Of a stretch of 41,544 bases of DNA, positions 1 through 7,987 are shown in pieces (position 1 is the stretch's first letter; each line of letters begins with the position of its first letter). The stretch spans positions 1 through 41,544 of the forward strand of contig JACPDF010000026.1 in NCBI GenBank assembly GCA_016184145.1. Direction: 5' to 3'. The notes under the pieces were generated by a model, which made no database searches, was not told the DNA's origin, and saw only the letters and a list, made by a program, of their open reading frames with translations. Position numbers and translations under genes: made by a program. Source of the DNA: Candidatus Woesearchaeota archaeon. GTDB lineage: Archaea > Nanobdellota > Nanobdellia > Woesearchaeales > GW2011-AR4.

Positions 1-37
1 ATTCTATATTTTCTGAATTATGAAATTTTTCCGGCAT
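1..37 (-). CDS. Possible 5' end of a gene running out of the window
   Basis: An ATG at 37 opens a frame that stays open to the window edge (begins MPEKFHNSENIE). A TATA-like stretch on the minus strand (TTTTATATTTAA, centred near 62) lies about 26 bp upstream, which would make the transcript leaderless like many genes here. Twelve residues are too few to assign a family; it could be chance. Confidence 0.3.
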   Translation of the reverse strand, partial: MPEKFHNSENIE

Positions 38-248
38 TTCAGCTAAAAATCCATTATTAAATATAAAACTTGCCAAAAACAATAATTTATCTTCCAGTAA
101 TTGCTGGAGTAATGCTTAAGGTGTGAATATTAGAATTAAATTTTGAAAAAGTTGCTATTATTATTTGTTGATATCTGGTTATGGTTAGTATATTGTTATT
201 CCTTGTAAATTCTTGGCTTTATGCAAAAAAAATTGAATTGAATGCAAG

Positions 249-527
249 TCAATATCTGGGTCTTGTCGTGCGACGAACTGTTTTCATTATGACATAAATT
301 GTAATGAATAATAAAGCTAAGATAGCTGCGACTTTGAAGCTCATAGAAGAAAGTTGTGTTGAGAGATCAGAAGATTCATTTTCTTTAGTATATGTTATTT
401 TTTCATCTCTCTCTAATTTATCTGCAAAAAATTTTGTATACACATATACTGTAGAGACTATAATTATAGCTATCATTGTTATGTTGATTAGAATATATAG
501 CAAAATAGGCTTTTGTTCTGTTGCCAT
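249..527 (-). CDS. Small two-helix membrane protein, unknown function
   Basis: A 92-residue protein with two hydrophobic segments (about residues 8-30 and 65-82), separated by a charged, Ser/Glu-rich loop and ending in a basic tail (RRTTRPRY). It is most likely a membrane hairpin with both ends on the cytoplasmic side. A TATA-like stretch near 555 lies about 26 bp before the ATG, consistent with leaderless transcription. I do not recognise the family. The overlapping plus-strand frame is also hydrophobic but lacks this promoter arrangement and is taken as the antisense shadow. Confidence 0.55.
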   Translation of the reverse strand: MATEQKPILLYILINITMIAIIIVSTVYVYTKFFADKLERDEKITYTKENESSDLSTQLSSMSFKVAAILALLFITIYVIMKTVRRTTRPRY

Positions 528-612
528 ATTCTAATATTTAATATTGTCGTATAAATATTTTTTGTATTTATCGGAATCCTTAATCCGATAATTTAAAAGG
601 AAAATTGCATAT

Positions 613-2250
613 TTAATATGAATTTTTTACCATGTAAGGGCCATCTTTTTTATAGCCCAGTTTCGCGAAGTATTGTCTTGCTCCGATTCCAGAAAGTATA
701 ATAATCTTGTTTATTCCATTTTGTTTTGCAATTTCTTCTGCATTGGATAATAATTTTTTTCCTATGCCTTTATGCTGGAAGCTTTCATCTGATTGTTTTC
801 CTATCTCAACTGCTGCTGAATAGACATGCAATTCCCTTATCAATGCGGAATCTTTTGTTATTTCTTCTCTCAAGAACTGTGAAGGGAACCTCAAGCGGCA
901 GTATCCGAATAATATGTCATTTTTTTCATCTTCAGCGGCAATAAAGAATTCTTTCCCCTTGGATGCTTCGTATTCAATTATTTTAATTTTTAAATTATTT
1001 AAGCTGATTTTTTTGTTGGTTATTGAGTTTAATCCTGCTTCCCTTGCCCTTATGTCCCTTGGCTTGATTCCTTTTTGCCCCATTATTTTTTCAACATACT
1101 GCCTTAAATTTGTCCGGTCCACACCTGCAGAGGTTGCATAAGTTGGAATATCCCTTTGAACCCTCATTACCCTAATCCACTCAGGAGCATATGAAAACAT
1201 CTCAGCAATAAATTCAGCAGCTTCTTTTGTTGTCAACGGCTTAAACTTTCCAGCTTTATAGTCGTCATAAAGCTTTGTTCCCGGCATTACCATTGTCGGG
1301 TATATTTTAAGCATATCGGGCTTATAATCCGGATTTTCAAACAATTGTTTCAGCCCTTTCCTGTCCATCTCTTTTGATGTATATGGCATTCCAGGCATGT
1401 AATGGGCATTAATTTTGAAGCCCAGGTCTTTCAGGATTCTTATAGAATCAATATTGTCCTGCACCGTATTTCCCCTGTTCGTTTTTTCCAGAACTTCATC
1501 ATAGATGCTCTGTACCCCTATCTCTGCCCTAGTGCAGCCAAGTTTCAGCATCTGGTTCCCATGCAGTAATTTTCCATAATCGCTTTTTGTCTCTATTGTC
1601 AAGCCAATGCACCTTATTTTTGCTGTTTCGTTTTGCTTTTGCATATTTTCCAATGTAATTTCTTTTTTTCCCAGCAAATTTGCCTTATCCCTGACAATTT
1701 TCATCGAACGCATATTTGCATTTTCAATATTGCCATAATTTTCAACAGAAATCAATTCATTATTAGCATTAAAATTGTTCCATTGTTCTGTTAACTCATT
1801 AGAACTATAATTTTTTATGCCGATATTCTTACTATTTTTTATTTTTCCATTGAGATTATTTTTATTGCCGGTATTTTTGTCTGCAACATTTTTTACATTG
1901 GTTATTTTTTTATTATAATTGTTATCTGGACTATTTTTTATTGCTATCAAATTATTATTGGCATTGTTTTTTTCTTTGCTATTATTGAAAAATAAATCAT
2001 TGATGCTTTCCAATGTTTTTCCATTGCCCAAATCCAGATTTTTGATAAATAATAGCTTCTTATGCATCCTTTCTGTGCGCTTATTGTCCTCGATATTGGC
2101 TGGCATCTCAAAAAATAAGTTGAATTTTTCCTTATCCAAGCCTTTTTCATCGTAGAATAACCTGGAAAAATCATTCATTGCCTTCAGCAGATATTTGACG
2201 AAATATTCCTGGTATATCCAGGGAGAGAAAGGAAATGTGCCACCCTGCAA
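613..2250 (-). pseudogene. elp3: Elp3, C-terminal part (after frameshift): radical-SAM core remainder and GNAT domain
   Basis: This frame carries most of Elp3, the tRNA U34 carboxymethyl-forming acetyltransferase. It starts at a TTG inside the conserved QGGTF motif, so this is not a natural start. Visible Elp3 motifs are YQEYFVKYLLKAMNDF, IGLTIET, RAEIGVQ, PDMLKIYPTMV and IRVMRVQRDIPTY. The C-terminal GNAT domain (about residues 415-545) has the acetyl-CoA loop QHKGIGKKLL. Residues about 50-205 are a long insertion, very Asn/Lys-rich between about 86 and 180, where other Elp3 proteins have a short linker. The iron-sulfur cysteines are in the upstream fragment (2253-2714). One missing base near 2257 separates the two frames: restoring a G between GTG and ATG gives an uninterrupted VPENVDVILQGGTF. 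Real mutation, programmed frameshift and assembly error are all possible. Confidence 0.85.
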
Positions 2251-2252
2251 GA

Positions 2253-2714
2253 TTACATCACATTTTCAGGCACAGAGCCCATTGCAACATAGTGTTCTAA
2301 CCTATTGAATACTCCCAGATATGGATCATAATGGTTTCTTATCGCTCTTCTAGTAGATGGCTCTTTTCCTGTATAGCTTTGAGGGACATTGCCAAAAACG
2401 CTTCCGGGGCCTCCAGGGCAGTATGTGCACGGCCCTATGCCTTCTATTGTATGGGGGCATGGATAAGGATCCGCCATTAAAGCTATTGGAGAAACCCCTG
2501 ATATTGTGCGTACAGGCTTCATGGACAGGATTTTCCTCATTAGATTCCTGTCTTTATCAGAAGCCATTGATGCTATTGTCGCGTTTTTTGGAACTCTATT
2601 GAATTTATACTTGCTTAAAACTTCCAATTTCAGCTTATTGAACCTATTTAAATCGTTAATTTTCCTTTTCTTTGCCTCGGCAAGTATCTCCTTATAGATT
2701 TGTTTTGGCTGCAT
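2253..2714 (-). pseudogene. elp3: Elp3, N-terminal part (radical-SAM cysteines), ends at a frameshift
   Basis: The N-terminal region of Elp3 carries the [4Fe-4S] cysteines in PYPCPHTIEGIGPCTYCPGG, a Cx9Cx2C pattern typical of archaeal Elp3. It is followed by the family motif SYTGKEPSTRRAIRNHYDPY. It stops at a TAA immediately after RLEHYVAMGSVPENVM, where other Elp3 proteins continue into the QGGTF motif now read in the next frame. The start chosen is the ATG at 2714 (MQPKQIYKE). A TATA-like TTTATAAAT around 2734-2744 is centred about 26 bp upstream, so the mRNA is probably leaderless; the upstream TTG at 2726 is less likely. Identity is secure; whether the gene is functional is open. Confidence 0.85.
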
Positions 2715-2733
2715 AATATGCAGCAAATCAAAA

Positions 2734-2744
2734 TTTATTTATAA
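2734..2744 (-). promoter_or_regulatory. TATA box of the elp3 gene
   Basis: On the minus strand the sequence reads TTTATAAATAAA, centred about 26 bp before the ATG at 2714. This is the spacing seen at many genes in this window and supports a leaderless transcript. Confidence 0.5.
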
Positions 2745-2868
2745 ACTTCACTTAGATTTTTGCATAAGCCTATTTTCCCAAGTTATTTCTGTCATAACAA
2801 GATAGTTACTAATTTAAAGTAGTAAAAATAGAAAGATTTAAAAATTATTAATTTTAACTAGTATACAA

Positions 2869-4260
2869 ATGGACTCTTTAGATAAAAAAGTACTGAAAGA
2901 TGTAAGCGTAGTTTTAACTTCCGGAGGAAAGGGAACAAGAAACAGACCCATTAGCCTCTATTCAGCTACAAGTATGATACCAAAAGGTTTAATGAGGGTA
3001 ATGGGAATTCCATTATCTGAACTGCAAATAGAAATGCTAAGGGCTGAAAGCATAGGGCAATTTTACATTATAACCCGCTATTTAGAAAATAGGGACCAGC
3101 TTTCAAATAGATTTGGCGATGGGAGAGTAAGATTTGGAGTTGATATAGCTTATTCAGAACCCCTTGAAGATATTTTAAACAATGGAAGTGGTGATGCGAT
3201 TTTAAGAAACATAACAAACCATAATATACCCGGCCACAGCATAGTCCTAGCGAATGACAACGTTTACGAGGCTAATTGGACAGAAGCGGTTAAGTTTCAC
3301 AAAGAAAGAGGCGCAGTAATAACAATTTTAGCCACCCAAATGAATCCGAGAGAAACGATAGGGGATTATGGCTTGTTAGATGTTGATAACACCGCTGGCA
3401 AGGTTACGAAAATAATTGAGAAACCTAAATCAGAAAAGGAATTGTTATCTGCTTTAAATTTATCTGTTTCTGCAAGATTAGCTGATATTGTAGCACAAGT
3501 TAATACTGCCGGTTATATTTTAGATAACGCGGCACTTGTGGCAATAGCACAGGAAGATTGGGTTGTATCTGGAAGAAGGAAGAAATCGGGGGAATTTGAT
3601 ATGGCTGGCAACTTAATAAAGGGCCTTGTTGAAAGAGCCTATCCTGTCTATGCTATGGTCATTGACAATTGGGCTGATTTAGGCTCAAATCCTAAATACC
3701 TAAAATCCGTTGAGAGGGCTTTGGCAGGGGAGTTTCCTTCTATAGACAAAGTGCTTGCATCAAGAGGTTATACAAACATAGGTAACAATACATTAGTGCA
3801 TCAAAGGACCTATGAAAGAAGATATAATGGGGGGAAATCATTAAAAGATTTGGTAGAAACTGGCGCAGTTGAAATCGGCCCTAATGTACTTATAGGGAGT
3901 GATGTTAGAATAAAAGAAGGCGTAAAAATTAGATATAGTTCGATAGAGAAAGATAGCAATATTGGCCAAAACGCCGCTGTTTCTCATAGCGTTATTTTTC
4001 CTTATTGCATAATTGGTGAAAATGCAAGAATTGAAAGAAGTATTTTAGGGCTGCAAGTTCACGTTAATTCTTCAGGAGACGAGCCAACAACAATAGAAGC
4101 AAATTCATTTTTAGGACCAGATATAAGTGTTCCTAGAGGGTATCATCTTGTCGGAGTCAGAGTTTTTCCACCTTATGAATTTAAGCCAGATACTCGGACC
4201 ATAGCTGGTAGAATTCTAATGCCAAGCCAACAAAGCTATTTAAAATCTCTTAAAGAGTGA
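2869..4260 (+). CDS. Sugar-1-phosphate nucleotidylyltransferase with C-terminal left-handed beta-helix
   Basis: A 463-residue NDP-sugar pyrophosphorylase that should couple a sugar 1-phosphate to an NTP in the cytoplasm. The N-terminal nucleotidyltransferase fold shows LTSGGKGTRNRP (residues 16-27, the GG-x-GTR nucleotide loop), then IPKGLMRVMGIPL and VLANDN at the place of the usual metal-binding Asp. The C-terminal region (about 330-420) has hexapeptide repeats (VEIGPNVLIGSDVRIKEGVKI) forming a left-handed beta-helix. GlmU, GDP-mannose and glucose-1-phosphate enzymes share this layout, so the substrate cannot be fixed. The glycan genes at 29-36 kb make a GDP-mannose- or UDP-GlcNAc-type product plausible. 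A TTTAAAAA box near 2836 lies about 30 bp upstream. Confidence 0.85.
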   Translation: MDSLDKKVLKDVSVVLTSGGKGTRNRPISLYSATSMIPKGLMRVMGIPLSELQIEMLRAESIGQFYIITRYLENRDQLSNRFGDGRVRFGVDIAYSEPLEDILNNGSGDAILRNITNHNIPGHSIVLANDNVYEANWTEAVKFHKERGAVITILATQMNPRETIGDYGLLDVDNTAGKVTKIIEKPKSEKELLSALNLSVSARLADIVAQVNTAGYILDNAALVAIAQEDWVVSGRRKKSGEFDMAGNLIKGLVERAYPVYAMVIDNWADLGSNPKYLKSVERALAGEFPSIDKVLASRGYTNIGNNTLVHQRTYERRYNGGKSLKDLVETGAVEIGPNVLIGSDVRIKEGVKIRYSSIEKDSNIGQNAAVSHSVIFPYCIIGENARIERSILGLQVHVNSSGDEPTTIEANSFLGPDISVPRGYHLVGVRVFPPYEFKPDTRTIAGRILMPSQQSYLKSLKE

Positions 4261-4300
4261 TTGAGTTTTAATAGTTTAAATAGTTTATCTAACTAGTCTG

Positions 4301-4313
4301 GCTCTACGAGCCC
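4301..4313. terminator. Short hairpin between convergent genes
   Basis: GGCTC-TAC-GAGCC forms a 5-bp stem with a 3-nt loop in the 97-bp gap between the convergent pyrophosphorylase and Ca2+-ATPase genes. A bidirectional terminator role is inferred from position only. Confidence 0.3.
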
Positions 4314-4357
4314 CACAATTCCTATAAAATGGAGCAACTTTAGAACAATCGGCCTAA

Positions 4358-6985
4358 TCAATAACCTATCTTCTCGTTCCTGGTTTTGAAGTATTTTATC
4401 GCTTCTATAATTATTGCGCCTATGCTGGATATGAGCATAATTGCTATAAAACCCAGTATGGGCAAAGGCGTCATGTCAAGGAATCTGCCAAAAGAAGGCA
4501 TAAATATCGATGCTGTTGCGAAAACAAATGAGCCAAATACTGCAAGTATGAGCCACTTGTTCTTGAAAATCCCAACTTTGAGTGCAGGATAGATTATTGA
4601 CCTGCATGAGAATGCCTGGTAAAGCTCAAATGCCGCAATAGTAAGGAAAGTTGCTGTCTGCGCCTGGGCATAATTTCCTATTATAAAGTTGAAATAATAG
4701 AATATGGAGATGGCTGCAACAGTCATTGCAATAGGATAATAAATTAAGTAAGCATGCAGCCCCTTGTATACAGTATCCTTCTGGCTTCTTGGCTTCCTGG
4801 CCATTGCATTGGGCTCGAATGGGTCAGCGCTTAACGCCACAGCCGGCAGCCCGTCAGTAACTAGGTTTATCAGCAATATCTGCGTTGCGGTTATGGGGAC
4901 TGGCCAGCCAAAAAGTATTGCAAGGAAAACAATCAGGATCTCTGCTATGTTTCCTGAGATTAGGTAAGCGAAATATTTCCTTATGTTGTTATAGGTGCCC
5001 CTGCCTTCCTCAATCGCGTTAACGATGGACGCAAAATTATCGTCAGTAAGTATCATATGCGAGGCTTCTTTAGCCACATCAGTTCCTGCAATGCCCATTG
5101 CTATCCCTATGTCTGATTTCTTCAAAGCAGGAGCGTCATTGACGCCATCGCCAGTCATAGCCACGATATGCCCTTTTTTCTTGAGGGCAACAACAATCTT
5201 GTCCTTATGCTCTGGATCGACTCTTGCAAATATGGATACAGCATCAACATATTTGCTTAAGTCATGGCTGTCCATTTTTTCCAGCTCATTGCCCGTCATT
5301 ACCTTGCCTTTTATGCCTATTGCATCTGCTATTGCCTTCGCCGTTATAGCATTGTCTCCAGTAATCATTATTACCCTTATGCCTGCATCGCTGCATTTCC
5401 TTATTGCTTCCTTTACTTCCTCCCTTGGCGGATCTATCATCCCCTGCAAGCCTACAAAAGTAAGATTCTTCTCTGCCTTTGACTTGTCGGTAAAGTGGCC
5501 ATATGCAAAGCCAAGAACCCTTAAAGCGCTGTTTGCAAATTCCTCATTAATCATAAGTATCTCTTTTTTCCTTGCTGCTGTAAGTTTCTTTATTCTGCCT
5601 TTTTCATAAATGGAGGTGCATAAGCCAAGGACAATCTCAGGAGCTCCCTTAACATAAGAAACATCCTTTCCATCAACGTTGTGTATGGTAGTCATAATCT
5701 TTCTTTCAGAAGTGAATAATATTTCATCTTTCCTCGGGTATTTTTCATGCCAAGCTTCCTTGGCCATGCCTGCTTTTGCAGCGCTTACAATCAATGCCGC
5801 TTCTGTAGGATCCCCAACCACGCTGCCGTTATAAAGGGAAGCGTCGTTGTTTAAAGCGCCTATCTGGAGCAAAAGGCCAAGTTCATTGGGATTAATCTTT
5901 TTCTTGTTGAACACAAAGTCCCCTTTTGTATCATAGCCTGAGCCGGTAACCTCAATTACCTTGCCATTGGCATAGATTTTCTTTACTGTCATCTCGTTCT
6001 TTGTCAGGGTTCCTGTCTTATCGGTGCATATTACTGTTGTCTCGCCAAGCGTTTCCACAGAAGGCAGTTTCCTTATTAGAGCATTCCTCTTTATCATCTG
6101 CTTCACCCCTATTGCCAAGCCTACTGTAACGACAGCAGGAAGCCCCTCTGGTATTGCAGCTACCGCAAGAGAAACTGCAACAAGGAAGAACTCGTGCATT
6201 GAGCCTCCTTTGAGTATTCCGGAGAAGAAAACAATTATGGCTACAACAATTGTTAAGACTCCAAGCCACCTTCCAAGCTTGTTCATCTGCTTCTGCAGCG
6301 GAGTTGGCTCTGTCTCTGCTTCCTCTATCAATTCAGCTATTTTCCCTATCTCGCTCTGCATGCCTGTATTTGTTACAACGGCTTTTCCCTTGCCATGAGT
6401 TATTATTGTACCGGAAAAAACCATGTTTAATCTGTCTGCAAGCTGCGTCTTTTCAGGAAGGACTTTGAGATCTTTTTTCACAGGTAGGCTCTCGCCAGTC
6501 AAAGCAGCTTCCTGTGTCTCTAATATCACCAATTCTATGACTCTTGCGTCTGCAGGTATCTTGTCGCCGGTTTGCAGCTTTATTATGTCTCCGGGGACAA
6601 GCAGCTTTGAGTCTATCTCTTTTTCCTTGCCATCCCTTATTACTGCGGCTTTTAAGCTGGCCAGTTTTTTCAAAGCTTCAATCGACTTCTCTGCGTTATA
6701 TTCCTGTACGAAGCCTATTATTGCATTTGCAATCACTATTGCCCCTATTACTATTGCGTCTATTGTCTCGCCAAGGAAAACGGATATTGCAAGCGCTGCA
6801 ATAAGTATATAGATTACAATGCTGTTGAACTGCGACAGGAATATCCTGATGGGAGATATTTTCTTTGCTTCCTTTATCTCATTGTAGCCGTGCTTTTGCA
6901 GCCTTTTCTCTGCTTCTTCCTCTGCAAGGCCTTCTTTTCCCGTCTGTAATTCCTTGAATATATCCTCTATTTTCTTGTAGTGCAT
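4358..6985 (-). CDS. Ca2+-transporting P-type ATPase (SERCA/PMCA-like, P2 family)
   Basis: An 875-residue P-type ATPase pumping cations, probably Ca2+, out across the membrane. Visible landmarks: actuator TGES (163-166), M4 PEGL (279-282), phosphorylation site DKTGTLT (D322), nucleotide-binding KGAPE (446-450), TGDN near 542 and hinge GDGVNDAP (612-619). The Ca2+-site residues of SERCA have counterparts: M4 AAIPEGL, M5 Asn679 and Glu682, and M6 NLVTDGLPA (N707, T710, D711). About ten transmembrane helices are present and the length is normal for bacterial and archaeal P2A pumps. The gene lies 2 nt after a 43-residue ORF, itself overlapping a Cys-rich protein gene, so the three are probably one operon. 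H+ or Mn2+ transport cannot be excluded. Confidence 0.92.
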   Translation of the reverse strand: MHYKKIEDIFKELQTGKEGLAEEEAEKRLQKHGYNEIKEAKKISPIRIFLSQFNSIVIYILIAALAISVFLGETIDAIVIGAIVIANAIIGFVQEYNAEKSIEALKKLASLKAAVIRDGKEKEIDSKLLVPGDIIKLQTGDKIPADARVIELVILETQEAALTGESLPVKKDLKVLPEKTQLADRLNMVFSGTIITHGKGKAVVTNTGMQSEIGKIAELIEEAETEPTPLQKQMNKLGRWLGVLTIVVAIIVFFSGILKGGSMHEFFLVAVSLAVAAIPEGLPAVVTVGLAIGVKQMIKRNALIRKLPSVETLGETTVICTDKTGTLTKNEMTVKKIYANGKVIEVTGSGYDTKGDFVFNKKKINPNELGLLLQIGALNNDASLYNGSVVGDPTEAALIVSAAKAGMAKEAWHEKYPRKDEILFTSERKIMTTIHNVDGKDVSYVKGAPEIVLGLCTSIYEKGRIKKLTAARKKEILMINEEFANSALRVLGFAYGHFTDKSKAEKNLTFVGLQGMIDPPREEVKEAIRKCSDAGIRVIMITGDNAITAKAIADAIGIKGKVMTGNELEKMDSHDLSKYVDAVSIFARVDPEHKDKIVVALKKKGHIVAMTGDGVNDAPALKKSDIGIAMGIAGTDVAKEASHMILTDDNFASIVNAIEEGRGTYNNIRKYFAYLISGNIAEILIVFLAILFGWPVPITATQILLINLVTDGLPAVALSADPFEPNAMARKPRSQKDTVYKGLHAYLIYYPIAMTVAAISIFYYFNFIIGNYAQAQTATFLTIAAFELYQAFSCRSIIYPALKVGIFKNKWLILAVFGSFVFATASIFMPSFGRFLDMTPLPILGFIAIMLISSIGAIIIEAIKYFKTRNEKIGY

Positions 6986-6987
6986 CT

Positions 6988-7119
6988 TCAGTTTATGTAA
7001 TAATCTTCCTTTTCAGCTGAAAGCTTTTTTATCTGCTCGAATGTGATTCCTTCAATGTATTTGATGTCCTTGAACTTCTCAACTTCTTTTTTAAGGAAGC
7101 TATTCAATTTTTTCTGCAT
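6988..7119 (-). CDS. 43-residue protein between the Cys-rich protein and the Ca2+-ATPase
   Basis: A small charged protein (starts MQKKLNSFLKKEVEKF, ends SAEKEDYYIN) with no transmembrane segment; probably mostly helical. Its ATG is preceded by GGTGAT, complementary to the 3' end of archaeal 16S rRNA. It overlaps the end of the upstream gene by 20 nt, and its TGA is 2 nt before the ATPase ATG. This tight packing argues that it is translated and co-expressed with the pump. The family is not recognised; a regulatory or assembly partner of the ATPase is only a guess. Confidence 0.6.
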   Translation of the reverse strand: MQKKLNSFLKKEVEKFKDIKYIEGITFEQIKKLSAEKEDYYIN

Positions 7120-7459
7120 TTTTATCACCAGCGGAGTTGGCGCCGGAAAACTTTGTTTTCTCAGCGCCCTTTTTCATTTGTTTTATGTTAATCAAGAAAT
7201 ATTCCAAGCAGTCAAGGCCGCAAAAAGAGGCTTTCTTCCTGAAATCATCAGGGCCAAAGATTATTGTGTAGTTATTGGTGTTGTAAGGGTCCAAGCTGTT
7301 GGAGCATGTTGCGCAGTCTTTTGCATGCTGCTTTTCGTGCTCCTTGAGCTTTTCCTGCACTTCTTTAATAATATCCAGCTTTCCCTTCTCTATCTGCTGC
7401 TTTAAAGCAGTTAATTCATAATGCTCCAAGCTGTCTAAAAATTGCCTAAACCTGTACAT
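7100..7459 (-). CDS. Cys-rich protein of unknown function, possible zinc or metal binder
   Basis: A 119-residue soluble protein. An N-terminal helical, charged region (about 1-48) is followed by CATC, a spacer, and CGLDC at about residue 80. The four cysteines in two pairs suggest one structural metal site. The C-terminus is Lys/Gly-rich. It starts at an ATG with a strong Shine-Dalgarno site (GAGGTGG, 5 nt upstream) and is the first gene of an operon ending in the Ca2+-ATPase. The family is unknown to me; the operon suggests a link to membrane cation transport, which is unproven. Confidence 0.65.
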   Translation of the reverse strand: MYRFRQFLDSLEHYELTALKQQIEKGKLDIIKEVQEKLKEHEKQHAKDCATCSNSLDPYNTNNYTIIFGPDDFRKKASFCGLDCLEYFLINIKQMKKGAEKTKFSGANSAGDKNAEKIE

Positions 7460-7492
7460 TTTACCACCTCGTTTTCATTTTTTTAGGTTTCA

Positions 7493-7834
7493 TGGAAATT
7501 TTTGCTTTCCAGGACACAACAAAATCTTTCAGATTTTGTGTGCAAAAAATGCTATGCATTTTTACGCACCAAAAATCTTTGATTTTTGCGTGTTTTATCA
7601 AAAACCATTGAAAATACCCCGTATTTTCATTTTAGCTCCTCAAATTTTATGTACCATTTATTGGCATCAGCATCAAAAGAGAAGACTACATTGTACTTCT
7701 TGCTTTTGTCAAGGGCAAATAATAATGGCATAGGAATAGTAGTCTCAAAGCTAGAACCTCGTTTGTAGAGTTTCCTCTTAAATTCAGGGGGCATGCTTGA
7801 AAATCCTCTGATTTTCGGCACCAACTACGTTGGT
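7493..7834. repeat. String of seven short hairpins flanking a small AbrB-like gene
   Basis: Seven short inverted repeats, most with 3-4-nt loops, occur in about 340 bp. They are at 7493-7511 (TGGAAA/TTTCCA), about 7515-7541 (AAAATCT-ttc-AGATTTT with flanking CACAC/GTGTG), 7545-7563 (AAAAATGC-tat-GCATTTTT), 7564-7592 (CAAAAATC-ttt-GATTTTTG), 7609-7629 (TGAAAATAC-ccc-GTATTTTCA, 9 bp perfect), 7799-7816 (GAAAATC-ctct-GATTTTC) and 7820-7834 (ACCAAC-tac-GTTGGT). The last two lie in the 5' region of the AbrB-like gene, the others downstream of it. Confidence 0.6.
7627..7794 (-). CDS. Small AbrB/SpoVT-like DNA-binding protein
   Basis: A 55-residue protein beginning MPPEFKRKLYKRGSSFETTIP. Its middle (RKLYKRGSSFETTIPMPLL) resembles the swapped-hairpin AbrB/SpoVT (looped-hinge) fold of antitoxin-like transcription factors, and it ends in beta-rich KWYIKFEE. 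Such proteins usually act as dimeric DNA binders and often repress their own promoters. The reading frame extends to a TTG at 7824, but that segment is made of two hairpins and is probably untranslated leader, so the ATG at 7794 is preferred. No toxin gene lies next to it. It is divergent from dtdA, and the intergenic iterons (7839-7947) are candidate binding sites. The AbrB assignment is by pattern and moderately sure. Confidence 0.65.
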   Translation of the reverse strand: MPPEFKRKLYKRGSSFETTIPMPLLFALDKSKKYNVVFSFDADANKWYIKFEELK

Positions 7835-7838
7835 TTTT

Positions 7839-7947
7839 ACTTACTAATATACTTATTTGTATACTTATATATAAATCTTTGTTTTGGTATTCCCTTTGAA
7901 TAAGAATAATTACTTATATTTATACTTATTTATTTACTTATTTTTAT
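7839..7947. promoter_or_regulatory. Two triplets of 12-bp iterons (ACTTAT...) between divergent genes
   Basis: ACTTA occurs at 7839, 7851 and 7863 and again at 7912, 7924 and 7936, exactly 12 bp apart within each triplet; the consensus unit is ACTTATWTDTAT. The two triplets start 73 bp apart and fill much of the space between the AbrB-like gene and dtdA, including its TATA region. The exact period indicates cooperative protein binding or an iteron-type site rather than plain AT-richness. Confidence 0.65.
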
Positions 7948-7987
7948 TATGGATAGGTTTTTATATTTTTAAGAAATCCGCATATAA

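Noticed and set aside
304-534. Plus-strand hydrophobic frame opposite the small membrane protein
   Set aside because: Antisense of a hydrophobic segment; no promoter or ribosome-binding site; the minus frame has a TATA box at the expected distance.
4995-5609. Long plus-strand frame inside the Ca2+-ATPase gene
   Set aside because: Antisense shadow of a well-identified gene with all P-type motifs on the other strand.
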